DNA from: Pseudoselenomonas ruminantium | GTDB lineage: Bacteria; Bacillota; Negativicutes; Selenomonadales; Selenomonadaceae | Assembly: GCA_002448495.1 (NCBI GenBank) | Contig: DJYL01000215.1 | Span: 1 to 17,670 of the forward strand | Direction of reading: 5' to 3' | Length of the DNA: 17,670 nucleotides | Shown here: one piece after another, positions 6,439-14,786 of the stretch | Position numbering within the stretch: position 1 is the first letter of the stretch | How the letters are laid out: each line of letters opens with the position of its first letter | Translations under genes and position numbers: made by a program | Notes under the pieces: model-generated | What the model saw: only the letters and a program-made list of their open reading frames with translations | Database searches by the model: none | Told to the model about the DNA's origin: nothing

Positions 6439-7398
6439 TTATGCGTCTACATTGACAATCCGCTGGATGACAATATAGCCGATAATTTCTAAAATCAGCG
6501 AACCAATGAGTGCTATCCGCCCAATGGGGTGATTGACCAAAATCATCAACTGTTCCGGCCTGAAGATATAAAGAAACAACGCCATTACAAAGGGTAATAA
6601 AATCAATACCCAGGCTGACATTCGCCCCTGTGCCGTCAACGAATAAATCTCGCGTTTCATGCGGATGCGCTCCTGAATGGTATCACCGATATTATCGAGA
6701 ATCTGCGCCAGATTGCCGCCGACTTCCCGCTGAATCAGCACCGCCGATACCATAAGATCCAAATCCGCACTTTCCACCCGCCGGCACATGGCTTCCAAAG
6801 CCGCATCCAAAGGCACGCTCATGGAAACCTCCCGGGAAACCTGCGCGAACTCATCGCTGATGGGCGGCTCCATATCACGAGCCACCACATCCACAGCCTG
6901 CTGAAAACTGAAGCCCGCCCGCAGGGCATTGGCGACAGTAGTCAGGCAATCACCGAGCTGTTCGGTAAAGGCATTACGCCGGCGATAGAATCGCCAGGAT
7001 ACTACAATCCACAGGCCTGCAGCCGTAAGGCCACCAAACAGAACAGCCATCCCGCGGGAAAGCGTCAGCATCAGGGTAACCACACCAACGGCCACAGCAC
7101 TGCCTACTAATAGCACTAAGAATTCGCCGCCAAGCAAGGGAATTCCTGCCTGCCGCATGCGAAAATCCAATGCCGGTACCGGCCCGCGCTCCGCGATAGG
7201 TGCCGCCAGCCGGCTCAGGATATTACGCATCCGTTCCATGAAATAAGGCTGATCGATAACCTGTCCGCCTTTTATGATACGATGGCGGCGCAGGCGGAAA
7301 AAAATATTATTGCGACGCAATTGTTGGATGTAAATCAGGAACAGGAAGCTCAAGACAAACGCCGCTAAAGCCGCCACCAATGCTGCCAGGATAATCAT
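6439..7398 (-). CDS. tadB: Tad pilus inner-membrane platform protein TadB
   Basis: 319 aa, type II secretion system F family. It has an N-terminal membrane segment (about 3-25), a central hydrophobic pair (about 92-135), the T2SF domain and two C-terminal segments (about 268-312). TadB rather than TadC is indicated by FTEQLGDCLTTVANALRAGF, QREVGGNLAQILDNIGDTI and the following EIYSLTAQGRMSAWVLILLP. It works with TadC as the platform for TadA. The ribosome site AGGAGGTGAGG contains the stop codon of the upstream tadZ-like gene, so translation is probably coupled. tadB here is separated from tadA and tadC by flp and tadE, unlike the usual tadABC order. Confidence 0.93.
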   Translation of the reverse strand: MIILAALVAALAAFVLSFLFLIYIQQLRRNNIFFRLRRHRIIKGGQVIDQPYFMERMRNILSRLAAPIAERGPVPALDFRMRQAGIPLLGGEFLVLLVGSAVAVGVVTLMLTLSRGMAVLFGGLTAAGLWIVVSWRFYRRRNAFTEQLGDCLTTVANALRAGFSFQQAVDVVARDMEPPISDEFAQVSREVSMSVPLDAALEAMCRRVESADLDLMVSAVLIQREVGGNLAQILDNIGDTIQERIRMKREIYSLTAQGRMSAWVLILLPFVMALFLYIFRPEQLMILVNHPIGRIALIGSLILEIIGYIVIQRIVNVDA

Positions 7399-7404
7399 CC
7401 AGCC

Positions 7405-8511
7405 TCACCTCCTGCCACTGACCATTTCATCAGCAAATTCTGCCACAGCCTGCACAAAAGGTGTCCGCTCCGGCAAATCCTTCATCAGTCTGCCGCTGCC
7501 CGTAACCTCGGTAATCCGCCGTTCCACTGGCAGGATCTTTGTCACGTGCCGCCCCAGCTCACTTTCCAGCTTCTTCTGATGGTCACCTGTGCAATTCTGC
7601 ACATTGGTAAATATCGTATAGATTTTCTTGCCGTAATTATCCCACATATGAAACATCTTCAACGAACGTTTCACATGCCGGACTTCCTGACCACTGCTGA
7701 TCATCGAAACCAATATATCCGTATCGGCGTACTCAGCCAGTGCAAGCGAAATCGGATTGAAACCTGCCGGCAGATCTAGCAGCACATAACGGAACAGGTT
7801 GCCCGCCATCCGCACCACATCAATCAACTGATCTGTCTCCACCAGTTCAGCATGCTCCGGCTGCAAAGAACCGCCCATAATCCATACATTATGTCCCAAC
7901 GGGTGAAAATACCCTTCCAGTGTTGCCGGTGTCAATAGACGGATATCATATGCAGCTTCCACCACATTCCGTTCAGTCACGGCATCAAAGAACATCGCCA
8001 CATCACCGAACTGCAGATCCGCATCAATCACAGCGACAGCTTCACCACTTTTTTTCGCCAGTTCTATAGCCATGACAGTTGCCAATGTCGTACGCCCTGA
8101 ATGTCCCTTTGGACTGAAAAAAGATATGGTCCTGGTTGGCAAGGCCTTTCCCCGCCGCCTGTAGATAGCCAATGCGCCTAATATTTCCGCAATGCTGAAC
8201 GGCTTGATGATACAGCCACAGCCCCCTGCGGAGATAACCCTTTCTGCCCGGTCAGGCTTCCAGTTTTCCATCAGGCCAATAACCTGTGCCTGCGGATAAT
8301 CCCGGACAAAATTGCCAATCAATTCCACTGCGCGTGGCTCGTCCACATCGATCAGAAACAAGTTGGGACGGAATACGCTGCTTTGGCCTAAAGCCATATC
8401 CGCATCACGATAAGTAGAAGCCAGGTCAAACGAATCATCGGCTTTCAAAGTCCCTGCCATATGCGACAACATATCCACATTACGTTCTACAAGAATCACG
8501 CGATAATTCAC
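7405..8511 (-). CDS. cpaE: CpaE/TadZ-type ATPase with receiver-like domain
   Basis: 368 aa. Residues 1-115 resemble a response-regulator receiver: a probable phosphoacceptor Asp lies in LFLIDVDEP and the conserved Lys in CIIKPF, while the usual Thr/Ser of strand 4 is replaced (VIGLME). Residues about 127-368 are a MinD/ParA-like ATPase with VIDADLQFGDVAMFF and YVLLDLPAGFNP. The P-loop reads SPKGHSGRTT: the first lysine is kept but the usual GK(T/S) lysine is Arg, so ATP hydrolysis may be weak or absent. TadZ/CpaE proteins place the Tad machine at the correct cell site, often the pole. GTG start with AGGTGA 6 nt upstream. It is a paralogue of the preceding gene. Confidence 0.88.
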   Translation of the reverse strand: MNYRVILVERNVDMLSHMAGTLKADDSFDLASTYRDADMALGQSSVFRPNLFLIDVDEPRAVELIGNFVRDYPQAQVIGLMENWKPDRAERVISAGGCGCIIKPFSIAEILGALAIYRRRGKALPTRTISFFSPKGHSGRTTLATVMAIELAKKSGEAVAVIDADLQFGDVAMFFDAVTERNVVEAAYDIRLLTPATLEGYFHPLGHNVWIMGGSLQPEHAELVETDQLIDVVRMAGNLFRYVLLDLPAGFNPISLALAEYADTDILVSMISSGQEVRHVKRSLKMFHMWDNYGKKIYTIFTNVQNCTGDHQKKLESELGRHVTKILPVERRITEVTGSGRLMKDLPERTPFVQAVAEFADEMVSGRR

Positions 8512-8527
8512 ATTCTGTCACCTGCCC

Positions 8528-9379
8528 TCACTTCACATTCTGTGCCGCTTTCCAACCTCTGCCATTGAGCAGCCAGGAAAGTACCCCCTTCTTATCCTGT
8601 TTTTCATGTTTCGAAGAGAATGTCACCCTGTTCTTATTGGTATAACGATCCACCAGCTGCCCATAACTCTGCGTCAGCGGGGATAATGGCACGGAATATA
8701 TCAATGGACGCCCCATACGGATGGAATGTGTTACTGCCTGATAATCATAAGGCAGGTGATGGAAAAACTTCGTTCCCAGCAGACGTTCCACATCCTGGTA
8801 TTTGATATAGCGGTCCGAATCGGCCTGATTTTCTACCAGACGGATCTTGCGTTCCTCGTAGGCAAAACGCAGAAGCGTATCATAACCGACTTTGTAATTC
8901 TTCACAGCCGGCAGGAAATCCATGACACCGACAAAGTTGATGACAGTACTCATATCCAGCATCGCCAGATTCAAGGCACTGAATACCGCCGTCAGATCCA
9001 AAACGATGAAATTGAACCCTCGCATCGAACCAATGATCTTCTCCACAGCTTCCACACTGACCTGATAAGCGTCATTGATATTCCGCGGTGGCGGCAGTAC
9101 CGCAAAGGAAGTTTCCCCGCAAATATACTCCGTCAAATAATCATCAATGCGGAAATTCTTCTCATCACGCAATATGGCTCGCTGGGCATCAGCCAGTGTA
9201 ACATCGCAGACCATATCCAGATAACCCAGGACATCACCAAACTGCAGATCCAGATCGACCAGACAGGTCCGATAACCTTCATCTGCCAGACCGGCTGCCA
9301 GATTGATAGCCGTGACAGTCTTGCCGCTGCCAGAGGAAGTGCTGAAAACAGCAATAATGATACTTCTAATTCCCTCCAT
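8528..9379 (-). CDS. CpaE/TadZ-type ATPase without receiver domain
   Basis: 283 aa from the chosen ATG. MinD/ParA-like fold: deviant P-loop STSSGSGKTVTAINLA (residues 13-28) keeps GSGKT but lacks the N-terminal signature lysine of MinD. CLVDLDLQFGDVLGYL and FIVLDLTAVFSALNL follow, and the DLQFGDV motif is shared with the next gene. It lacks the receiver-like domain. The start is set at ATG 9379, 11 nt after AAGGAG; a GTG at 9391 would add four residues but abuts the ribosome site. Probable role: positioning of the Tad machine, alone or together with its paralogue (inference). Confidence 0.85.
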   Translation of the reverse strand: MEGIRSIIIAVFSTSSGSGKTVTAINLAAGLADEGYRTCLVDLDLQFGDVLGYLDMVCDVTLADAQRAILRDEKNFRIDDYLTEYICGETSFAVLPPPRNINDAYQVSVEAVEKIIGSMRGFNFIVLDLTAVFSALNLAMLDMSTVINFVGVMDFLPAVKNYKVGYDTLLRFAYEERKIRLVENQADSDRYIKYQDVERLLGTKFFHHLPYDYQAVTHSIRMGRPLIYSVPLSPLTQSYGQLVDRYTNKNRVTFSSKHEKQDKKGVLSWLLNGRGWKAAQNVK

Positions 9380-9421
9380 ATCATTAACCACTCCTTCTCA
9401 CAAAATGCCTTGGTCCTGCAC

Positions 9422-10975
9422 TTATTTCTTTGGCAGGCTCTCACGGTTCAGGTATTTGCCCAACACTGAATCCGTAGACATTTCGGCAGCTACATCTTTT
9501 GCATCTTCTTTTGCCTGTACAGCGGATTCCTGCTTCTCCGTCACAGGTTCTTTGCTGGCATCCTCTGTTTTTTCTGGCAGGCTCTCATTGAGGTCTACCT
9601 TATTCATATTCGCCTTATCCTGACGGCCCTGCTGATACATCTTACGCAAATCATCAGACATTTCCGCAGTAGAGGAGGATTCCTCATCCACCAGACGAGG
9701 CGTAACCAGAATGATCAGTTCCTGCTTATCCCTGTTATGAGATGTGTATTTGAAAAACTCACCGATAACCGGTATATCTCCCAGGAATGGGAATTTACGC
9801 ACGGTCTTATAATCACGGGAATCCATCAATCCGCCAATGACCATGGTCGAACCGGAAGATACCGTAACCACGGCATCCGCCCGCCGCCGGTCCAGTATGG
9901 GCAGCTTATCTACCGTCTCACCATTTGGCATACTGACTTCGGTATGAATGGCGGAAACTATACGATTCTCGGCATCCACCACCGGCTTGAACTGCAGGAT
10001 GATACCATAATCCTTGAAAGAGGTCGTAGGATTGCCATTGCTGTCCCGAATCGTATAGGGAATCTGACCACCGACCTGAATTACAGCCTCTTCGCCACTC
10101 AATGTCGTAATACTCGGTCTGGACAATATCTTAGCCTTATTCTGATTGATCAAAGCCCGCAACGCCACATTGATGCCACTGTGATGTTCTGTCAACCATT
10201 TCCAGGGATTGTTGCTGAATCTCGTACCACCGGAACCATAGGACTCACCGCCATAAAATATTCCCGGCGAACTCAGAAGGTCTGAACCGGATGATGAACC
10301 ATAGACAAAACCAAAATCCTTATTCTCTGTAGGATTGATGGCAATAACCTGCGCTTCCAGCTTGATTTGCGAAGGATGACGCATATGCAGGAGGTCGATG
10401 ACCGTACCGGCATCACTGCCGGTATTGCCTCCCACCGCAGTGCGAGAATTGTTCTGTTCATTGGAGCTTTGCGTAGTCATGCCCATATTGGCATTACTGC
10501 CTACATTGAGACTCTCATCCTTGTCAGTTCCCTTGACGAAAAGCTGCGCCGTACGCACGGCATAATTGCGTTCATACTGATTCTCTACCGTACCGCTCAA
10601 GAGGATCTTGCCATCGACCATCTTAACCCGGACGCCCGGCAGATTGATGGCCTCTTGAATAACCTTGGCCTGTCCCACATCCTCTGGAGACACGCCAACA
10701 ACGTATTCATAGCGGGAGCCATCCGCCGTCCAGATAAACAATGTCGTGGTGCCGGACTGATGTCCCACCAGCAGGAATTCCTTACGCGAGGAAGGTATCT
10801 GCACGATATTGGCAACCTTCGGATCACCGATAGCCACACGAGTAATTGCGGACGGCATGGATACATAACGGGAACTGTGCACGCCCACCGAGAGCAGATC
10901 GGAAGCCGCAGCCGAACTCCATAGACAGCAGCCTGTGATAATACTGGTAATTGTTCCAAGAATTTTTCTGTTCAA
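9422..10975 (-). CDS. cpaC: Tad pilus outer-membrane secretin (CpaC/RcpA)
   Basis: 517 aa from TTG 10975, which has AAGGTGG 5 nt upstream; a TTG at 10990 is also in frame but lacks a spaced ribosome site. The N-terminus (about 5-24) is a signal peptide ending SSAAA-SD; ITGC at 13-16 also matches a lipobox. Then comes the pilus N-terminal domain (SVGVHSSRYVSMPSAITRVA), a BON-like domain (VRVKMVDGKILLSGTVEN), and the secretin core with IQVGGQIPYT, VVTVSSGSTMVIGGLMDS, KFPFLGDIPVIGEFFK and ELIILVTPRLV. After the core is a charged tail of about 90 residues rich in Glu, Lys and Ser. Secretins form the outer-membrane gate for the pilus, so the cell must be diderm. It overlaps the cpaB stop region. 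Confidence 0.93.
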   Translation of the reverse strand: MNRKILGTITSIITGCCLWSSAAASDLLSVGVHSSRYVSMPSAITRVAIGDPKVANIVQIPSSRKEFLLVGHQSGTTTLFIWTADGSRYEYVVGVSPEDVGQAKVIQEAINLPGVRVKMVDGKILLSGTVENQYERNYAVRTAQLFVKGTDKDESLNVGSNANMGMTTQSSNEQNNSRTAVGGNTGSDAGTVIDLLHMRHPSQIKLEAQVIAINPTENKDFGFVYGSSSGSDLLSSPGIFYGGESYGSGGTRFSNNPWKWLTEHHSGINVALRALINQNKAKILSRPSITTLSGEEAVIQVGGQIPYTIRDSNGNPTTSFKDYGIILQFKPVVDAENRIVSAIHTEVSMPNGETVDKLPILDRRRADAVVTVSSGSTMVIGGLMDSRDYKTVRKFPFLGDIPVIGEFFKYTSHNRDKQELIILVTPRLVDEESSSTAEMSDDLRKMYQQGRQDKANMNKVDLNESLPEKTEDASKEPVTEKQESAVQAKEDAKDVAAEMSTDSVLGKYLNRESLPKK

Positions 10976-10986
10976 GCTGTCCACCT

Positions 10987-11907
10987 TCAATTCGTAATAA
11001 TTTTATCGCCCTCAATGATTTGATAACCTGCAGATGACCTTGGTGCTGCAGGTGCTCTGGATACGGCCGGAGCTGATGCCGGGGCACGATAGGCTGGTGC
11101 TGGTGCACTGCTGGCAGCTGCAGGAGCCTTCAATGCTTCATTTCCCTTGACGGAATTAATGGTGTAAGTATTCAGGAAATTTCCCGTATCCTGTGCATGG
11201 AAGGGACGCAAGGCCAGATAAATCTCACCGATGGCCGCTGCCGATACCAGCTGCAGCATATCATCAGGCTGCAAGGCCAACGTTGCCGTGGCCGGCTTGG
11301 CCTTCGTCTTGTTGTTCTTATCGCCATCCTTATCGCTGCTCGTACTCTGGTTGATGCCCAACAACAATACATCCTTGAGCAGGAACCGACTCGTAGCCCC
11401 CTGACTGCCTTTTTCTACCAGAATTACATCCACATAATCGCCTGGTTTGGCAAAACCGGCTACACCGGTAATCTCACTGACTCCGACAGACACGGCCCGG
11501 CAATTTTCCGGAATCTCACCGACAAACCCCGTCTTATTCTTGTCCGTCACCAATTTTGACAGGGTGACAACATCCCCCGCATAAATCATCGAAGCTGCAG
11601 GTTGTCCCACGACAGCCTGCATACTCATGACCGCCCCTCTGGGGATAGCATCATTAGGAACTTCCTTCATTTCCAGCATTTCTGCCTCGATTACGGTCCG
11701 GGCTGGTATATCCTCCTTTGCCACGACAACCTGTGTTGTAACGGCCTGCGTGATTGGTACGTTTTTGGTCACCGCCTCCTCATGATGAACCAGTCCAGTC
11801 AAAGCAAGGTAAACGGTCAAAAACATCACTACCGCTGTTCCCCCTGCCAGCAACAATAACTGTTTGGGCTGTAAATCGTTCAGTACATCCATCAGCTTGG
11901 AAAACAT
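10987..11907 (-). CDS. cpaB: Flp pilus assembly protein CpaB/RcpC (SAF domain)
   Basis: 306 aa from ATG 11907 (MFSKLMDVL); AAGGTGAT lies about 6 nt upstream. The GTG at 11922 and ATG at 11913 are in frame but poorly spaced. It has a membrane segment near residues 15-35, an SAF domain (VVVAKEDIPARTVIEAEML through IYAGDVVTLSKLV), then the CpaB core GFAKPGDYVDVILV and LKDVLLLGINQ. An Ala/Pro-rich linker of about 40 residues precedes the terminal YQIIEGDKI, which resembles the family's usual tail. CpaB/RcpC is a periplasmic component thought to act with the secretin. First gene of the operon. Confidence 0.9.
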   Translation of the reverse strand: MFSKLMDVLNDLQPKQLLLLAGGTAVVMFLTVYLALTGLVHHEEAVTKNVPITQAVTTQVVVAKEDIPARTVIEAEMLEMKEVPNDAIPRGAVMSMQAVVGQPAASMIYAGDVVTLSKLVTDKNKTGFVGEIPENCRAVSVGVSEITGVAGFAKPGDYVDVILVEKGSQGATSRFLLKDVLLLGINQSTSSDKDGDKNNKTKAKPATATLALQPDDMLQLVSAAAIGEIYLALRPFHAQDTGNFLNTYTINSVKGNEALKAPAAASSAPAPAYRAPASAPAVSRAPAAPRSSAGYQIIEGDKIITN

Positions 11908-12013
11908 AGGCATCACCTTCACATCTTCAGATTTTCAGAGAATCAAGCCTTACTTGGCAGACTTAAGTAAATTGTCTGTATTCTTACAATAATAATAACC
12001 TTTACTTTTTTTT

Positions 12014-12042
12014 ATTATAACACCAGCATTTTCCTGACGCAA
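12014..12042 (-). promoter_or_regulatory. Promoter of the tad operon
   Basis: Minus strand: TTGCGT (complement of 12037-12042), a 17-bp spacer, TATAAT (complement of 12014-12019) with the extended TGT before it. Predicted start is near 12007, leaving a leader of about 100 nt. The leader can form small alternative hairpins (TTACTT/AAGTAA, 11950-11955 with 11965-11970; CAGAC/GTCTG, 11958-11962 with 11974-11978). I recognise no known riboswitch there. Confidence 0.7.
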
Positions 12043-12134
12043 TAACTCTGTCTCCCAGTATTATTCATTTGTTTATTTTCTGTCTTTTTTTTTCAGATTT
12101 TATTCATTTTTCATTTTTATCCGTAGAAAAAAAT

Positions 12135-12184
12135 CCTGATAGGTGTATAATGATTATAATGTTATAACTATCAAAATTATCAGG
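12135..12184 (+). promoter_or_regulatory. Promoter and nested inverted repeats upstream of the GGDEF gene
   Basis: Two TATAAT boxes (12146-12151 and 12155-12160) lie without a good -35. They are bracketed by CCTGATA (12135-12141) and TATCAGG (12178-12184), a 7-bp perfect inverted repeat. A nested pair is also present, TGATAG (12137-12142) and CTATCA (12168-12173). This looks like an operator overlapping the start region (inference). Upstream, 12050-12120 is a T-rich tract with no other feature seen. Confidence 0.45.
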
Positions 12185-12211
12185 TAATCATAGCAAAAGA
12201 GGTGCAAAGGA

Positions 12212-13804
12212 ATGAATAAAAAAAGCATAAAAAACAAATTATTCCTGATTTTTACCCTTATGGGCATGATCCCCCTGCTGGCGGTTCTTTTCTATGGCGG
12301 TCTGCGGCTGACTGCCCATGCGGAAAATTACGCTAAGACTTCCGGCTGGCTGCGCAATGCCATCGTCAATGAACATCTGAACTACAGCCTGCAGAATAAC
12401 TTCTACGTCCTGCGGACATTGGCAGCGGCCAAACCGGTCATCAATTACCTGAAAACCCCCAATGCGGCGGATGAAGCGACCATCCATGAAATGTTACGGA
12501 ATAACGACGAGATCTTTCATGACAACAATCTCACAGTCGTCACCAACGCCGCCGGCCAACAGATAGTACGCAGCGATAACGAGCCTTTGGTCAACGTGAC
12601 ACAGCGCCGTCATTTCCAAATGGCAATGGCTGGCAAGGAATATGTATCGGACGTCATTGTCAGCATGTCCACCAGCAAAAAAATTATCGTGCTGGAAGTC
12701 CCCATCTTCGATGAGCAGCATAACCCCATCGGCATGCTGCAGCGCGACCTGAACCTGGAGAATCTCGAAGAATTCATTCAGGCGCAAGCCGATGAAAACA
12801 CCGCAGTCATCATCATGGACCAGGAAAACCAGGTTATCGCCCATTCAGACACGTCTGCTGTCGGCACAGATGATACGGATTATTACAAAAAGATCCTTCG
12901 CATTATAGATAGCGACAATGGTGTTGGCAAGGTCAAACTCAATGACCACAATACTTTCGTCACCTGTTCTCACAATCAGTTGACTAATTGGAGCATAGCA
13001 ACGGTCCAGCCTGCCAGTGCGGTCTACAGATCCGTCAAGAACGAAGTTATCCAAGCCGGTATTATCGGCCTGCTGCTGTTACTGCTGGTCAGCCTGATAT
13101 CCCATTTCCTGGCCAACCGCATTACCGTCCCCATTCGGAAGATCTGTCAGGTGGTTACGGACCTGGTAAAGGGCAGCAACGACATCAGTAAACTGGAAAT
13201 TCTCTCGGAAGACGAACTGGGAGAAATGGCTACAGCTATCAATGAGATGCGCTTCATGCGCGACAACATGAGGCAGGAAGCCGAACGCGATGAACTGACA
13301 AGCCTGTGCAGCCGGACTGCTGTGGAAAGCAATTGCCGCCAGCGCCTGCAGGAATATGAGGAATCCTTTGCCCCTGGCATGCTGGCCATCTTCCTGATCG
13401 ACCTTGATAACTTCAAGAAAGCCACCAAGGATGAAGGCCATCAGCACGGTAACCGCATCCTGCAGAATTTTGCCAACGGCTTGAAAGATATCTTCCGTGC
13501 TTATGACTGCGTAGGCCGTCTGGAAGGTGATGAATTCGTCGTCATCATCGACCATCAGACGGATCTGACCATCATCAAGCGCAAGGCTGCCGAAATCAAT
13601 AAGATGGCCCGCGAACTCACCATCGGTGGCGAGAACGTTGGCATCACCGCCAGCATCGGCATTGCCATCGCTCCGCAGAATGGCAAGACCTTCAATCACC
13701 TGCTCCATGCAGCTGATCTCGCCCTGTTCGCCGCCAAGGAAAAAGGCCGCGACTGCTACGAGATTGCAGGCGAAGAAGATGGCGAATTCGACAATTTGAA
13801 ATAA
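12212..13804 (+). CDS. Membrane dCache-HAMP-GGDEF protein with altered active site
   Basis: 530 aa. TM1 about 10-30; periplasmic dCache-like sensor about 33-275 (VVTNAAGQQIVRSDN, IIVLEVPIFDEQHNPIGML); TM2 about 281-301; HAMP about 302-355; GGDEF domain about 362-522. The signature is E438-GDEF. Metal Asp397 (LIDLDNF), Asp440, Lys509 and Arg513 are kept. The two guanine-recognition positions (PleD N335 and D344) are Thr405 and Asn414. The product-inhibition I-site RxxD is intact (R429-AY-D432). An ordinary enzyme of this family makes c-di-GMP; here activity or substrate choice is uncertain, and c-di-GMP binding at the I-site is plausible. AGAGGTG and AAAGGA precede the ATG. It is divergent from the tad operon, suggesting control of pili. 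Confidence 0.9.
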   Translation: MNKKSIKNKLFLIFTLMGMIPLLAVLFYGGLRLTAHAENYAKTSGWLRNAIVNEHLNYSLQNNFYVLRTLAAAKPVINYLKTPNAADEATIHEMLRNNDEIFHDNNLTVVTNAAGQQIVRSDNEPLVNVTQRRHFQMAMAGKEYVSDVIVSMSTSKKIIVLEVPIFDEQHNPIGMLQRDLNLENLEEFIQAQADENTAVIIMDQENQVIAHSDTSAVGTDDTDYYKKILRIIDSDNGVGKVKLNDHNTFVTCSHNQLTNWSIATVQPASAVYRSVKNEVIQAGIIGLLLLLLVSLISHFLANRITVPIRKICQVVTDLVKGSNDISKLEILSEDELGEMATAINEMRFMRDNMRQEAERDELTSLCSRTAVESNCRQRLQEYEESFAPGMLAIFLIDLDNFKKATKDEGHQHGNRILQNFANGLKDIFRAYDCVGRLEGDEFVVIIDHQTDLTIIKRKAAEINKMARELTIGGENVGITASIGIAIAPQNGKTFNHLLHAADLALFAAKEKGRDCYEIAGEEDGEFDNLK

Positions 13805-13811
13805 AACCAAC

Positions 13812-13845
13812 AAAACAGAGGCTGTGCAGGCACAGCCTCTGTTTT
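13812..13845. terminator. Bidirectional terminator
   Basis: A 15-bp perfect stem (13812-13826 with 13831-13845) with loop CAGG. The arms carry A4 and T4 at their outer ends, and the plus-strand tail continues T-rich. It lies 7 nt after the GGDEF gene and touches the stop codon of the convergent Ppx/GppA-like gene, so it can end both. Confidence 0.85.
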
Positions 13846-14753
13846 TATTTACCGATTATCTGATCGTATATATAGCCTTCCCGAACCCCCGAATCGCTAT
13901 AGGTTATCCAGTGACTCTGGAATCTGCGTGACAGGACACTGGCGATAATCAGCCCCGGAATAATGGTATTCAGCCGCTCCGGAACAGAGCGCATCAGCGT
14001 AACCGCCATCTTCTGGGTCATGCCCATATCGCTGACAAAGTTGCTGATCAGCGTACGGATATTTTTCGTTTCCAGCCGCCGGTTGACTGCCGGCAGGTTA
14101 AACAATTCATTATTCAGGGCGCAGGCTCCCTTGAATGTTCCCCCAATGCCCACGATTTCGGCTTCACTGATGGTCATAAAATCCGCTGAGGCTCCAATGG
14201 TAGCCTCAGCCTCACCATGCATTTCCATGCACTCCTGCATCGTTGGCAGAATGCCGCTTACATATTTTTTGGCGAAGCCCAGAGAACCAATGGGCAGGCT
14301 TGTTTTATACTGTATCTGCCTGTCCCGGTAGGTGACAATCTCTGTACTGCCGCCGCCAATGTCAATTAAAAGCCCCGAAGAATTGTTCAGGCTGTGCGTT
14401 GCCCCGATAAAATCCAGTGTTGCTTCTTCATCACCACTGATGACTTGTATCTTTATCCCTGTGCGATGTTCAATTTCCCCCACAGCCTGACTGCTGTTCT
14501 TCGCATTGCGCAAGGCTGCCGTAGTGAAAGCCGTAACTTGAGTGATTTTAAAGCAGTAAAGAAACTTTTTATACTCCAAAATAGTCTCCACGGCCTTATC
14601 AATTCCCTCCGGCTGCATAATGCCGTCTTCCACATAAGAAGCCAATCCAACCGTTGCCTTGCGCTTCATCAATTGTTCAAAATGGCCGCCCTCTATAAGA
14701 TACACCGCCATGCGAATGGTGTTGGAGCCAATATCAATAATCCCATGCAGCAT
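13845..14753 (-). CDS. Ppx/GppA-family phosphatase (short form)
   Basis: 302 aa, the length of a single Ppx/GppA catalytic module of the actin-like ATPase fold. N-terminal GIIDIGSNTIRMAVYLI and, about residues 135-150, LLIDIGGGSTEIVTYRDR are the two phosphate-binding motifs; EIVGIGGTFKGACAL is a third. Family members hydrolyse exopolyphosphate or convert pppGpp to ppGpp. It lacks the HD-like C-terminal domains of long Ppx, so which reaction it performs cannot be read from sequence. AGGAGAAG lies before the ATG, and the upstream PLP-enzyme gene ends 33 nt away, so co-transcription is likely. Confidence 0.9.
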   Translation of the reverse strand: MLHGIIDIGSNTIRMAVYLIEGGHFEQLMKRKATVGLASYVEDGIMQPEGIDKAVETILEYKKFLYCFKITQVTAFTTAALRNAKNSSQAVGEIEHRTGIKIQVISGDEEATLDFIGATHSLNNSSGLLIDIGGGSTEIVTYRDRQIQYKTSLPIGSLGFAKKYVSGILPTMQECMEMHGEAEATIGASADFMTISEAEIVGIGGTFKGACALNNELFNLPAVNRRLETKNIRTLISNFVSDMGMTQKMAVTLMRSVPERLNTIIPGLIIASVLSRRFQSHWITYSDSGVREGYIYDQIIGK

Positions 14754-14786
14754 ATCTTCTTCTCCTGTCCATATTGACGGTCATAA

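Noticed and set aside
8726..9469. 247-aa plus-strand frame opposite the tadZ-like gene
   Set aside because: Shadow of the minus-strand gene. No ribosome site, domain or promoter was seen.
11908..12010. Possible c-di-GMP riboswitch in the tad leader
   Set aside because: Given the neighbouring GGDEF gene I looked for one, but the leader is short, AT-rich and lacks the conserved GEMM sequence blocks.
13079..13813. 244-aa minus-strand frame opposite the GGDEF gene
   Set aside because: Antisense to well-conserved GGDEF and HAMP sequence; translated protein has no recognisable feature.
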